From DASVTU01 sp036387415 (GTDB lineage Bacteria; Acidobacteriota; Blastocatellia; Pyrinomonadales; Pyrinomonadaceae): a stretch of 55,612 bases of DNA. Positions 25,377-35,311 of this stretch are shown here, one piece after another. The stretch spans positions 1-55,612 of the forward strand of contig DASVTU010000037.1 in the NCBI GenBank assembly GCA_036387415.1, given 5' to 3'. The notes under the pieces were generated by a model, which saw nothing but the letters and a program-made list of their open reading frames with translations, was not told the DNA's origin and searched no databases. Within the stretch, counting starts at the first letter, position 1, and each line of letters begins with the position of its first letter. The position numbers and the translations under genes are program-made.

Positions 25377-26420
25377 ATGACCATCGCAATGCATGAGCGA
25401 GAAGAAAGCAGAGGCGTCGCCGCTGCGCTGGCGAGGGGCGTCGCCGTCGGCGCGGAGGATGAGAACCGTCCGGCGCAGACGCTCCTGACGTGGCTCGCAA
25501 TCTCGCAGGCGTCTGAACTGGCGCGCGTCGGTCGCTACTCCGAGGCCGACCAACTTTTGTCGGAATTGAAGACGGGCGACGCGTCCGCCGCCGTGCTCGA
25601 CCTGCGCGCACGCATCCACGCGCAACAAGGCAGACTCTCTGCCGCCGAAGCATTCTGGACGCGCGCACTTCATCTCGACCCCGCCAACCTTGCCTACAAT
25701 GAAGCGTTGCGGCGCATATCTCGCATGCAGAGACGCAGGCTCCACGCGCTCCGCCCTCTGCTCTGGACACTCGCCGCCGTCCTCTGCGTCGCCCTCGCCG
25801 TCTATATCATCGAGCAAAGACTCGCGCGCCAGTTCAGCGCAGCCCTTGTGCAACAGCCACACATCAGTCAAGCCGCCCAAACGGAACAGTCAACAACCAC
25901 GCAAACGGAACAGTCGGCAGACGCGGCGCAAGGCGTGCGGGCGCAAGCACGACGTGCGGAGCAGAGAGACGCGCCCGCGCTCGACATAGACGTGCGCGGA
26001 GTGAGGTCAAGCATCGACGGCGACGAAACCGTGTTGGTGTTTGAGTCGGGGCTGTTCGTGCGCGCAACCGAATTGACGCCGGAGGGCAAGTCGGTCTTGA
26101 ATGCGCTCGCAGGACAGATTGCGCCTTACGCGGGGCGCGTCTCGGTGAATGTCGAGGGGCACACTTCGTCGCTTCCGGTCACGAAGGGTCACACTTTCCG
26201 CGACAACGCCGCGCTCGGCATGCAACGCGCCGTGACGGTGGTCGATTATCTACGCGGTGCGGCGTCGCTGCCGCCGGAGATGTTTTCCGTGAGCAGCGCG
26301 GGCGAGTCGCGCCCGCCGCACACGAATCCAGAGACGGACGCCGCCGCGCTCAATCAGACCGTCGTGCTGCGTGTGTCCGGCTTTGAAAGGCAGAGGGGAA
26401 GACGGAGCGGAGAAGAATGA
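25377..26420 (+). CDS. TPR - transmembrane - OmpA/MotB-like peptidoglycan-binding protein
   Basis: The 347-residue protein starts with TPR-type helices (about 35-112), has one strong membrane helix at about 126-146, a Gln/Thr/Ala-rich linker, and a C-terminal OmpA/MotB-like domain (about 240-335). That domain contains VNVEGHTSS, then DNAALGMQRAVTVVDYL and SSAGESRPPHTN, the usual order of peptidoglycan-binding residues. Expected topology puts the TPR in the cytoplasm and the OmpA domain on the cell wall. It starts 24 bases after the Hsp70 gene and ends four bases before the unfoldase start, so it is firmly inside the operon. It probably tethers the chaperone machine to the envelope. Confidence 0.82.
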   Translation: MTIAMHEREESRGVAAALARGVAVGAEDENRPAQTLLTWLAISQASELARVGRYSEADQLLSELKTGDASAAVLDLRARIHAQQGRLSAAEAFWTRALHLDPANLAYNEALRRISRMQRRRLHALRPLLWTLAAVLCVALAVYIIEQRLARQFSAALVQQPHISQAAQTEQSTTTQTEQSADAAQGVRAQARRAEQRDAPALDIDVRGVRSSIDGDETVLVFESGLFVRATELTPEGKSVLNALAGQIAPYAGRVSVNVEGHTSSLPVTKGHTFRDNAALGMQRAVTVVDYLRGAASLPPEMFSVSSAGESRPPHTNPETDAAALNQTVVLRVSGFERQRGRRSGEE

Positions 26421-26424
26421 TTTC

Positions 26425-28749
<2,325 letters not shown>

Positions 28750-28800
28750 ACGACTTGAACGCTTCCCCATGTCTTGCGACGCACAGAGCGCACATGTGGT

Positions 28801-30573
28801 TTACTCCGCAGGCGCGAGGCGGACGCGTCGTAGTATCTCGTCGAAACGCGGGTCGGCGCGTAAGTCGTCGAGCATCGGGTCTACCTTGACCCAGAAAAGC
28901 CCCTCGGAACGGGCTTCGCAAGCCTCGCGCAAATAACGAAACGCCTCATCTCTTTCACCTAGCGCACTGAAGATGGCCGCGAGGCAGTAGGGCGAGAAAG
29001 ACTGTTGCCCCGACTGGGCTTTTAGTTCTCGAATCACCGTCTCTACTTCTTTTCGTCTACCCTGAAGGGCGTAGGCGTGCGCGATTCCGGCTCCCAGCAG
29101 AGGGCTTCCGCCCGAAAGCCTCAACGCTATCCCGTATTCTTCCAACGCCTCCGCGAACCTCGACTCCATCACGCGCGCCATGCCGACGCAGAAGTGTGCC
29201 ATGTAAAAACTCGCGTCGATTTCGAGCGCCTTGCGATACTCGTCAACCGCACGCTCGTACTGGCGCGTCAGGTAGTAGTAGAAGCCGAGACCAATCATTA
29301 TCGGCAGCGACATTGGCTCAATCTCACGCGCTCGTTTAATCATCGAGAGGCCGCTGTCGGACTGACCCATCGCCGTCAGATAGAGCGCATACCAGTGATA
29401 TGCCGTCGCGTATGAAGGCTTCAATTCGATGGCACGCCTGTACTCGCGTTCGGCCTCCGTCCAATCCCAATCGAAGATTTTGACGTAGGCGAGCGAAGCA
29501 TGTGCTTCAGCGAGCAAAGGGTCGAGCGCGAGCGCGGCGACGGCTGACTCCTTAGCCAGACGCATGGCCTCGGTCGAGTCGAGTGCGCCGTTTTCGACCG
29601 AGCCGAGCAGAAGATAAGAGTCTGCGAGTCCGGCATAGGCGAGCGCGTATTTCTCGTCGCTCTCGATGGCCTCATTGAAATACTTCTGCCCCTTTCTAAT
29701 GTCCTCGACGGTGCGCTTGTTCCAGTAGAAACGACCCTTGAGATAGGCTTCATAGGCGACGGCGCTCTCAGGATGGCGACGCGCCAGCAGCGCCTCCACT
29801 TCCCCGCTCAACTTCAAACGCAGATTCTCCAAAATCTTGCTCGCAATCTCCGATTCGACGGCAAAGATGTCGGCGCGTTCGCGCGTGTACTGCTCGCCCC
29901 AGATTTGACTGCCGTCGGCCACGTCGATGAGTTCGACGCCGATTCTTAAATGCTCGCTGTACTGCCGGACGCTTCCCACTACGATGGCGCGCACGCCCAT
30001 CTCGCGTCCCGCCTGAAGCGGGTTCGGGTGTCCTTTGTAGTGAAAGACGGTGGTGCGCGCCATAACGCGCAGGGGCGGCAATTGGGAGAGATTGTTGATG
30101 AGCGTCTCGGCGATGCCGTCGCTGAGCCATTCGAGTTCGGGGTTGTCGCTGAGGTTGGCGAATGGCAGCACGGCGAGCGAATCAATCGGAGTACCGCGCG
30201 CGTGTCCGTCCACGTTTGCGTGTGTCCGCCCGCTCTCGACCTGTACCTCACGCACGCTCGCCGTGAAACGATAGCCACGTCGCGGCACCGTCTCGATGTA
30301 CTCGCGCACGTCCCCGGGCTCGCCCAGTGCCTTTCTCAATTCTGCGATGCAGACGGCGAGATTGTTTGGCTCCACATCCGTCTCCGGCCAGAGCTTTTCA
30401 ATAAACGTGTCGCGCTCGACGGTGTGGCCGCTGTTTTCGATGAGTATCAGCAGCGTCTCGGCGGTTTTCGGACGGAGGCGTGGAAGGAGATTGCCGTCGC
30501 GCCAGAGGAGTTGTTCAGCCGTGTCCAAAATGAACGGGCCGAACGCGTAGTGAGGTTTGTTTGGCTCGTTCAT
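28801..30573 (-). CDS. Winged-helix DNA-binding protein with TPR repeats
   Basis: From ATG 30573 the product has 590 residues. The first 100 are an OmpR/CadC-type winged helix (GPFILDTAEQLLWRDG, then LRPKTAETLLILIENSG, ending VPRRGYRFTASV). A central domain of about 150 residues follows, starting SLAVLPFANLSDNPELEWLSDGI, as in the adenylate-cyclase-associated 'TolB-like' proteins. The second half is TPR repeats (about 275-570), for example YRRAIELKPSYATAYHWYALYL. No membrane helix is apparent. Proteins of exactly this layout are abundant in Acidobacteriota as regulators. The upstream ribosome site is weak; a TTG at 30597 is an alternative start. It converges with the unfoldase gene and is not part of that operon. 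Confidence 0.85.
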   Translation of the reverse strand: MNEPNKPHYAFGPFILDTAEQLLWRDGNLLPRLRPKTAETLLILIENSGHTVERDTFIEKLWPETDVEPNNLAVCIAELRKALGEPGDVREYIETVPRRGYRFTASVREVQVESGRTHANVDGHARGTPIDSLAVLPFANLSDNPELEWLSDGIAETLINNLSQLPPLRVMARTTVFHYKGHPNPLQAGREMGVRAIVVGSVRQYSEHLRIGVELIDVADGSQIWGEQYTRERADIFAVESEIASKILENLRLKLSGEVEALLARRHPESAVAYEAYLKGRFYWNKRTVEDIRKGQKYFNEAIESDEKYALAYAGLADSYLLLGSVENGALDSTEAMRLAKESAVAALALDPLLAEAHASLAYVKIFDWDWTEAEREYRRAIELKPSYATAYHWYALYLTAMGQSDSGLSMIKRAREIEPMSLPIMIGLGFYYYLTRQYERAVDEYRKALEIDASFYMAHFCVGMARVMESRFAEALEEYGIALRLSGGSPLLGAGIAHAYALQGRRKEVETVIRELKAQSGQQSFSPYCLAAIFSALGERDEAFRYLREACEARSEGLFWVKVDPMLDDLRADPRFDEILRRVRLAPAE

Positions 30574-30814
30574 TATGCGGCTCAGAGAGTTCTTCAAGAG
30601 TTCTTTCCATGTCTCAATCGACGCTTAAAGAAAAGCTAAAGGACTTGCACGCCACCCTTCGGATACATTGACGCTCGACTCTGAAAGATTAATCGCCGAT
30701 TAAAAGGTGCGGAACACAAACTGAAACGCTTCGCCTTCATTTTAGTGTCTTGAAGCGGGCGCAGCAAATCTCGTTCATCCGGTAGCAAACCGCAGAGCAG
30801 CCAATGGAGACATC

Positions 30815-31195
30815 ATGAGAAGAATTTTCTTGCCGCTCCACTTCCTATCCAGACATTCTCTGCTCATCATCTCGACCTGCTTTCTGACACACGCCCACTC
30901 TGCCGGGGCGACTTCCGCTCAAGAAGTGTCCACCATATTACCGTCCCGCACACACGCGCAGACGACCTCTGCGACAATCTACGAATCAGCCGCCATCACT
31001 CACACGCCCGCCACGTCACATGCAGACGCCGTGCACTCACCTCTCAACTCAGGCGGCAGCGCGGGCATCGCCGCCGCGTTGATTAAAGAACTCGGCAAAC
31101 GTGAGCGCCTTGAGCGCGTCCGTACGCTACGCGACATCACCATTCCAGAGAAATTCTTTGCTCCGCGCCACAGGCCACGGAGGAAGATTTCTTGA
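30815..31195 (+). CDS. Hypothetical exported protein
   Basis: The 126-residue protein has an N-terminal signal peptide (hydrophobic core LLIISTCFLTHAHSAGA) and a Ser/Thr/Ala/His-rich low-complexity middle. It ends with a basic helix (LIKELGKRERLERVRTLRDI) and RHRPRRKIS. I recognise no family. GGAGA lies six bases before the start. It is divergent from the winged-helix/TPR gene. Given its length and composition it could be a small lipoprotein-like or processed peptide, but nothing in the sequence decides this. Confidence 0.45.
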   Translation: MRRIFLPLHFLSRHSLLIISTCFLTHAHSAGATSAQEVSTILPSRTHAQTTSATIYESAAITHTPATSHADAVHSPLNSGGSAGIAAALIKELGKRERLERVRTLRDITIPEKFFAPRHRPRRKIS

Positions 31196-31340
31196 ACTAC
31201 TCGCGCCAGCATTATTTACTCTCCGACCCTTGCCCGACGCAGCACAGCACCGGAGAGTCTTCGCATCAACAAACTTTCATCTGCATCTATTGATGATTCG
31301 CCGTTATTCATTACAGCCTCGCAACGGCAAGGAGAAGACC

Positions 31341-31748
31341 ATGACGAAAACGCTTCTGTCTCTGACGCTCATCAGTGCCCTTCTCTCGTTGGGCTTTCAA
31401 CCTGTCTACGCCGCCGCGCGCCCGAAGGACGATATGCCGTCCGTCGAGAAGGTGCGAAGGGCGATTGATAAACTCGGCGTCGGCGAGAAGGCGCGCATTA
31501 ACCTCAAACTCCGCGACGGTCGGAAGTTGGAAGGCTACGTCCATCAAACGGGCGACGATGATTTCGTTATCGTAGAGAAGAAGACCGGACAGAGAATGAC
31601 CATCGCTTACGAAGATGTGCAGAAGGTCAAGGGTCGCGATAGTTCAACTGGCAAACAGATTGCCATCGGCGTCGCTGCCGGAGTGGGTGCCTACTTCCTC
31701 GCGATGGGCATTCTGGTAGCCGTCACCGCCATCCAATTAGGTCACTGA
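31341..31748 (+). CDS. Hypothetical exported protein with an Sm-like core and a membrane helix
   Basis: The 135-residue protein starts with a signal peptide (LLSLTLISALLSLGFQPVYAAA). The core, KARINLKLRDGRKLEGYVHQ followed by DDFVIVEKKTGQRMTIAYEDVQKVKG, is a short beta barrel of Sm/SH3-like type seen in many small acidobacterial proteins of unknown role. A C-terminal glycine-rich hydrophobic helix (GVAAGVGAYFLAMGILVAV) would anchor it. ATG 31341 has GGAGAAG a few bases upstream. A strong hairpin lies just after its stop codon. Confidence 0.65.
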   Translation: MTKTLLSLTLISALLSLGFQPVYAAARPKDDMPSVEKVRRAIDKLGVGEKARINLKLRDGRKLEGYVHQTGDDDFVIVEKKTGQRMTIAYEDVQKVKGRDSSTGKQIAIGVAAGVGAYFLAMGILVAVTAIQLGH

Positions 31749-31770
31749 CCATTATCCAGAGAAAAGCCAC

Positions 31771-31809
31771 GCGGCGTCAGCCTTCAGACCTTTCTGAAGC
31801 TGACGCCGC
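31771..31809. terminator. Long perfect hairpin after the small exported gene
   Basis: GCGGCGTCAG, one unpaired C and CTTCAG pair with CTGAAG and CTGACGCCGC around a six-base loop: 16 paired bases. No T-run follows on the plus strand. On the minus strand the hairpin is followed by CTTTTC, so it could stop minus-strand transcription or simply protect the plus-strand mRNA end. Confidence 0.5.
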
Positions 31810-32110
31810 TGCAATAATCGCTCTGAGACAAATGAGGCGTCGGGGTTTCCACGCGTCTGTGCTCCGCCCTGAAAATGCTCACAAACGCACTTCACACGCT
31901 CCTGCTGTGTTTCCTGTCTAAACTCTTCATTCGCCTTCTCTCGCCACATATTCGCTAATTCGACTCCCCGACTCACTCGCCTCGTCATGTCACACGACTG
32001 ATGGACGAGCAACGGCGTCCGTTGTTGATAAAAGTTGACATCAAACGTGTTGCGTTGTCGCGTGCGCTTTCCTTCGTGGCATGAATGGTTCAAATTAATT
32101 CACATAGTTA
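31810..32110. other. Gene-free stretch upstream of the partition operon
   Basis: No supportable gene. Together with the promoter at 32111 it forms the leader of the replication/partition block, where centromere-like sites would be expected. I see no clear repeated motif within it. Confidence 0.4.
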
Positions 32111-32140
32111 TTGATTGGTCACACTCCGTTCTGATATAGT
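32111..32140 (+). promoter_or_regulatory. Candidate promoter of the partition/replication operon
   Basis: TTGATT at 32111-32116 and TATAGT at 32135-32140 are separated by 18 bases, about 30 bases before the first gene, whose ribosome site AAGGAGG lies at 32153. Confidence 0.5.
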
Positions 32141-32171
32141 CCACGGACGCAGAAGGAGGCTATCTCGACAG

Positions 32172-32363
32172 ATGAACATCCCCAACGACCTAATCAACGT
32201 CCGCGAGGCGAGAGCCCTGCTCGGCATCAGCCCCGCTAAAATGGCGCGTCTGCTACGCGACGGCGTGCTCACGGTTTACGAGGACAAGTTGGATGCGCGC
32301 CTCAAATTGGTGAGCGAGGCCGAAGTGCAATCACTGAAAATAAGGAGGCCGAAGGCCGCATGA
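32172..32363 (+). CDS. Small helix-turn-helix protein, first gene of the partition operon
   Basis: The 63-residue protein contains NVREARALLGISPAKMARLLRDG, a MerR/excisionase-type helix-turn-helix. The rest is a short wing-like tail with a basic end. ATG 32172 is preceded by AAGGAGG. Its stop overlaps the parA start by four bases (ATGA), so the two are translationally coupled. The likely role is to bind the operon promoter or the partition site as the ParB-like or regulatory partner of ParA. No classical ParB is encoded anywhere on the circle. Confidence 0.7.
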   Translation: MNIPNDLINVREARALLGISPAKMARLLRDGVLTVYEDKLDARLKLVSEAEVQSLKIRRPKAA

Positions 32364-33169
32364 AGACTATTGTTCTCGCGAACCACAAAGGAGGCTGCGC
32401 CAAGACGACCGTCGCCTTCAATATCGCGGGCGGACTCGCCTCCTCCGGCTCGCGTGTGTTGGTCGTAGACCTCGACCAGCAAGGAAATCTATCGGCGGCC
32501 TTCGGCGTTAACCTCGAAGAACTTGAGGAGACACGCCGCACCGCCCTCCGCCTTATGCTCGACGACCGTGGCGACTTCTCGGAATACACCATGCCCGTCC
32601 GTCCGCGTCTGAGCTTGATTCCCTGCTGTCTCGACGACGAGGCCGAGGCCGTCATCACCGCCGCCGACTCGCGCGAACTTCTTCTGAAAGAAAAACTCGA
32701 ACCGGCGCTGCCCACCTACGATTACTGCGTCATTGACACCCCGCCAAGCCTCGGCACGCCGACGCTCAATGCGCTGTCGATGAGCGACCTAACCATCGTG
32801 CCGATTGATACTGGCCTGTTTGCCTTGCTCGGCATCAAGCAGTTGATGCGTAAGGTGACGCGCATCAGCAAAAAGTTCTCGCCTGAAATGCAGGTCATGG
32901 CGCTCTCGACGAAATTTACCGCGCGCCAGAAACTCGACCGCGAAGTGCGCGACCGTGTAATCACACGTTTCGGTGAGGATTATGTCCTCCAGACGACGAT
33001 TCCCCGCCTCGTCGCTGTCGAAGAAGCCACCGCGACGCTCAAGACGGTCGTCGAGGCGCATCCCGAATCTCCCGCGAGTTTCGCGTTTCGTAAATTGGTG
33101 AAGGAAATCAGAGAGGTCTTAGGCGATGAAGAAATCAGAACGGAAACTGCTCGGAGAGACGCTCGATAA
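32360..33169 (+). CDS. parA: ParA-family partition ATPase
   Basis: The 269-residue protein has the deviant Walker A motif KGGCAKTT (about residues 10-17) in LANHKGGCAKTTVAFNIAGGLA, the switch segment VVDLDQQGNLS, and Walker B YCVIDTPPS. These are diagnostic of ParA/MinD-type ATPases; the length is normal for the small ParA class with no N-terminal DNA-binding domain. Such proteins move plasmid copies to daughter cells using a DNA-binding partner and a centromere. The partner here is probably the preceding helix-turn-helix protein or the following gene. Its 3' end overlaps the next gene by 44 bases, so the three genes form one tightly coupled operon. Confidence 0.95.
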   Translation: MKTIVLANHKGGCAKTTVAFNIAGGLASSGSRVLVVDLDQQGNLSAAFGVNLEELEETRRTALRLMLDDRGDFSEYTMPVRPRLSLIPCCLDDEAEAVITAADSRELLLKEKLEPALPTYDYCVIDTPPSLGTPTLNALSMSDLTIVPIDTGLFALLGIKQLMRKVTRISKKFSPEMQVMALSTKFTARQKLDREVRDRVITRFGEDYVLQTTIPRLVAVEEATATLKTVVEAHPESPASFAFRKLVKEIREVLGDEEIRTETARRDAR

Positions 33170-34298
33170 AGCACTCGAACCGCCTCCACAGAGACGGCGA
33201 CCACCCGCGCTCGCCAGTGCTTTGAGCGAGTATGACGATGGTGAAGACCCTCCGGCGCGTGCAAAAACGGAAAACGCAAAGGTCGCCCCACCTCACCCCA
33301 CGTCACATGGGGTCACTCCACCTAACCCCACCCGACCTATCGCGCCGGAACGGGATTTCAACAAACGTGCCAATAGTCTCGACCGCCTCGCGCTGCCCGT
33401 AGGGCTTTTTCCGGGTTCAAGCCAGAAATTATATAACGCGCTCTACATCCGTACTCGCGGCCACATCACACCCCTCTCAAGCATCCGCGCCACGAAACGC
33501 GAACTCAGCGACTGGTCGGGTATACGTAATGCCAAGACCATCGACGCACATCTGCGTTATCTGTCGGCCATCGGATTGATAGTCTCGCATTGGGAGCGTG
33601 GACAGAACGATGGGGCGCTTTATGAGGTGCGTTTGCCCGAAGAAACGACCGGAATTTCCATCGCTAGAGAGAGGTCAGGTGGGGTGACCCCACCTGACTC
33701 CACGTCACCCCAAATTTTGGGGGGAGGGTCACCCCAAAATTTGGGGTCACCCCACCCTACTCAAGTACCTGAAAACGCAACAACTTACGGACTTCCTAAG
33801 ACTTATATTAAGACTTATGAGAAAACTGATGATGACGAGGCGTTCGCCGGGCTGCTCGCGCTGCTCAAAAACGCGACCAAAGAAATCACCGGAAGGGAAG
33901 CCTCCGCTTCGGATAATGAACGTTGGAGAGAGGTAGGGGAAGTCTTAGTTACCGAGTTGAAAGTCGCCGCCGCGCGCACCCAAGTTTCGTCTGCGCCAGC
34001 ATTCCTCGCAGAGCATCTGCGACGCCGCCTCTGGAAGAAAAACGGGAAACAGATTGAGTCTGAGATTGAAGAGGCGCGCAAAGACCACGCAGTCAATACC
34101 GAAGCCAAGCCAACGCCCGCCAGCCTCAGTCCTGACGAGATTCAGGAGCAGGTCAATCTGATAGCGCAATCAATGCGCGAAGGGAATCCGATAGAGACTC
34201 TCGACGAACAATTTTCCGCAAACTTTCGTCCCGTACAGTGGCACACAATCCGTAGTATGGCGCTGGTGCAAGCCAATGTTCAGGGCAAGAAAGAATAA
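33126..34298 (+). CDS. Probable replication initiator with winged helix
   Basis: The 390-residue protein begins inside parA. After a charged, Pro-rich head there is a winged-helix segment (about 98-175): SQKLYNALYIRTRGHI, then ATKRELSDWSGIRNAKTIDAHLRYLSAIGLI and a wing ending LYEVRLPEE. Both flanks of this domain are low-complexity (VAPPHPTSHGVTPPNP before; Gly/Pro/Gln-rich after) and are encoded by DNA full of GTCACCCC repeats and palindromes. This recalls repC genes, where the origin lies inside the initiator gene. The C-terminal half is helical and charged. The call rests on position after parA and these repeats; a ParB-like centromere-binding protein is the main alternative. Confidence 0.6.
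   Translation: MKKSERKLLGETLDKALEPPPQRRRPPALASALSEYDDGEDPPARAKTENAKVAPPHPTSHGVTPPNPTRPIAPERDFNKRANSLDRLALPVGLFPGSSQKLYNALYIRTRGHITPLSSIRATKRELSDWSGIRNAKTIDAHLRYLSAIGLIVSHWERGQNDGALYEVRLPEETTGISIARERSGGVTPPDSTSPQILGGGSPQNLGSPHPTQVPENATTYGLPKTYIKTYEKTDDDEAFAGLLALLKNATKEITGREASASDNERWREVGEVLVTELKVAAARTQVSSAPAFLAEHLRRRLWKKNGKQIESEIEEARKDHAVNTEAKPTPASLSPDEIQEQVNLIAQSMREGNPIETLDEQFSANFRPVQWHTIRSMALVQANVQGKKE
33281..33340 (+). repeat. Iteron-like repeat cluster 1 inside the rep gene
   Basis: GGTCGCCCCACCT (33281-33293) and GGTCACTCCACCT (33311-33323) are near-copies. CACCCCA at 33294-33300 and an inverted GGGGTCAC at 33309-33316 lie with them. The encoded peptide is low-complexity, which suggests selection on the DNA rather than the protein. 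Confidence 0.6.
33675..33753 (+). repeat. Iteron-like palindrome cluster 2 inside the rep gene
   Basis: A perfect 23-base palindrome centred on one G lies at 33675-33697 (arm TCAGGTGGGGT). Two related 15-base palindromes, CCCCAAATTTTGGGG at 33708-33722 and CCCCAAAATTTGGGG at 33732-33746, follow. GTCACCCC occurs directly at 33704, 33728 and 33746, and inverted at 33681. This density in about 80 bases is typical of initiator-binding arrays. Confidence 0.7.
33761..33840 (+). other. AT-rich stretch next to the repeats, candidate origin unwinding region
   Basis: Directly after the repeats the sequence turns AT-rich, against a GC-rich background. It contains two copies of TAAGACTTAT around 33798-33822. 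A repeat array beside an AT-rich stretch is the usual shape of an iteron origin. Confidence 0.45.
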
Positions 34299-34411
34299 AA
34301 ATCATTGAATTAACAGAAACCACCGAGAATTCCGATAAACCGAATTTTACGAAGAATTCAAAGTGGCGTTGCTTTGCCCAAAAGCGGGTCTGTTGAATAG
34401 GTCGGCGCAAA

Positions 34412-34999
34412 ATGAAGGCTCTCACCAGTTTTATTCTTATTGTGGTGCTGTCGGCAATACAAAGCGAGGGCAATTCCTGTCGTGGGCGCAAAACGACGGC
34501 AGACGCTAATCGCACCACGTCAACGAGCGCCAATAATGTAACGCGGGGCAACAATAGCGGGACGGAAGTCAACAGTGATATAGCGCGTGCGAATAATAAC
34601 TCGGTGCAAGCGAACGCTAGTGGAGACATGAGCGAGAAGAAAAATAATTCATCGGCCACTTCGCAACGGGTGGCACGTGGCGTGTGGGGCGGTGCACATA
34701 TTCGTATGGAGGTGAAGGATGACGGAGCCGACATCGAGTACGATTGCGCTCATGGCACGATTGATGCTCCGCTCGACGCAGATGCGTCAGGTCGTTTTGA
34801 CGCGGTTGGCACACACGTACGCGAAGGCCCCGGCCCCATTCGTGTCGGGAAAAGCCCTGCGAGCCGTCCGGTGCGCTACACGGGCAGCATCAGCGACAAG
34901 GAAATGAAGTTGACTGTGACACTGACCGACACGTCGAAAGAGATCGGGACGTTTACGCTCAGGCACGGCAGCGAAGGGCAAATCCGAAAATGCCGTTGA
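34412..34999 (+). CDS. Hypothetical exported protein
   Basis: The 195-residue product has an N-terminal hydrophobic segment (SFILIVVLSAI) that looks like a signal peptide. A low-complexity Asn/Ser/Thr-rich linker follows (about 30-85). The C-terminal domain contains GVWGGAHIRMEVKDDG, then EYDCAHGTID, GPIRVG and TGTFTLRHGSEG-like strands, with two cysteines. I have seen similar beta-rich C-terminal domains in uncharacterised exported proteins but know no function. No strong ribosome site precedes ATG 34412. It follows the rep gene by 113 bases but is probably a separate unit. Confidence 0.6.
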   Translation: MKALTSFILIVVLSAIQSEGNSCRGRKTTADANRTTSTSANNVTRGNNSGTEVNSDIARANNNSVQANASGDMSEKKNNSSATSQRVARGVWGGAHIRMEVKDDGADIEYDCAHGTIDAPLDADASGRFDAVGTHVREGPGPIRVGKSPASRPVRYTGSISDKEMKLTVTLTDTSKEIGTFTLRHGSEGQIRKCR

Positions 35000-35253
35000 A
35001 GCCTTCGGTCTCGAACCATCTGCTCGAGACTACGCTCTGTTGACGGCGTGGAGTGAATCAGGCAGGAAACTATCACATGACAGGTTCAAACATTGACAGG
35101 AACAACGGCAAAAGATAATCTCCCTTCAGACAGCCCAGGATTTACGCTCGCACTTTAAATTTCAGCCGCACCTTTAGCTTTCAGTCACACAAATTAAACT
35201 TTCCGGCAAGGCGTGTCTTCGCTCGTTCTTCGCCACTCTGCTCAGAGTCGTGA

Positions 35254-35272
35254 CAGTGCGAAATTCGCACTG
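35254..35272. promoter_or_regulatory. Perfect 19-base palindrome in the leader of the large exported protein gene
   Basis: CAGTGCGAA and TTCGCACTG flank a single A, about 40 bases before the start at 35312. A shorter inverted repeat (ACTCTG-CT-CAGAGT, 35235-35248) lies beside it. It could be an operator or a leader hairpin. The rest of 35000-35311 holds nothing else that I can support. Confidence 0.5.
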
Positions 35273-35311
35273 TTGTAATTCCTGGCGATACATAAAGGAA
35301 CTCACAATCCC

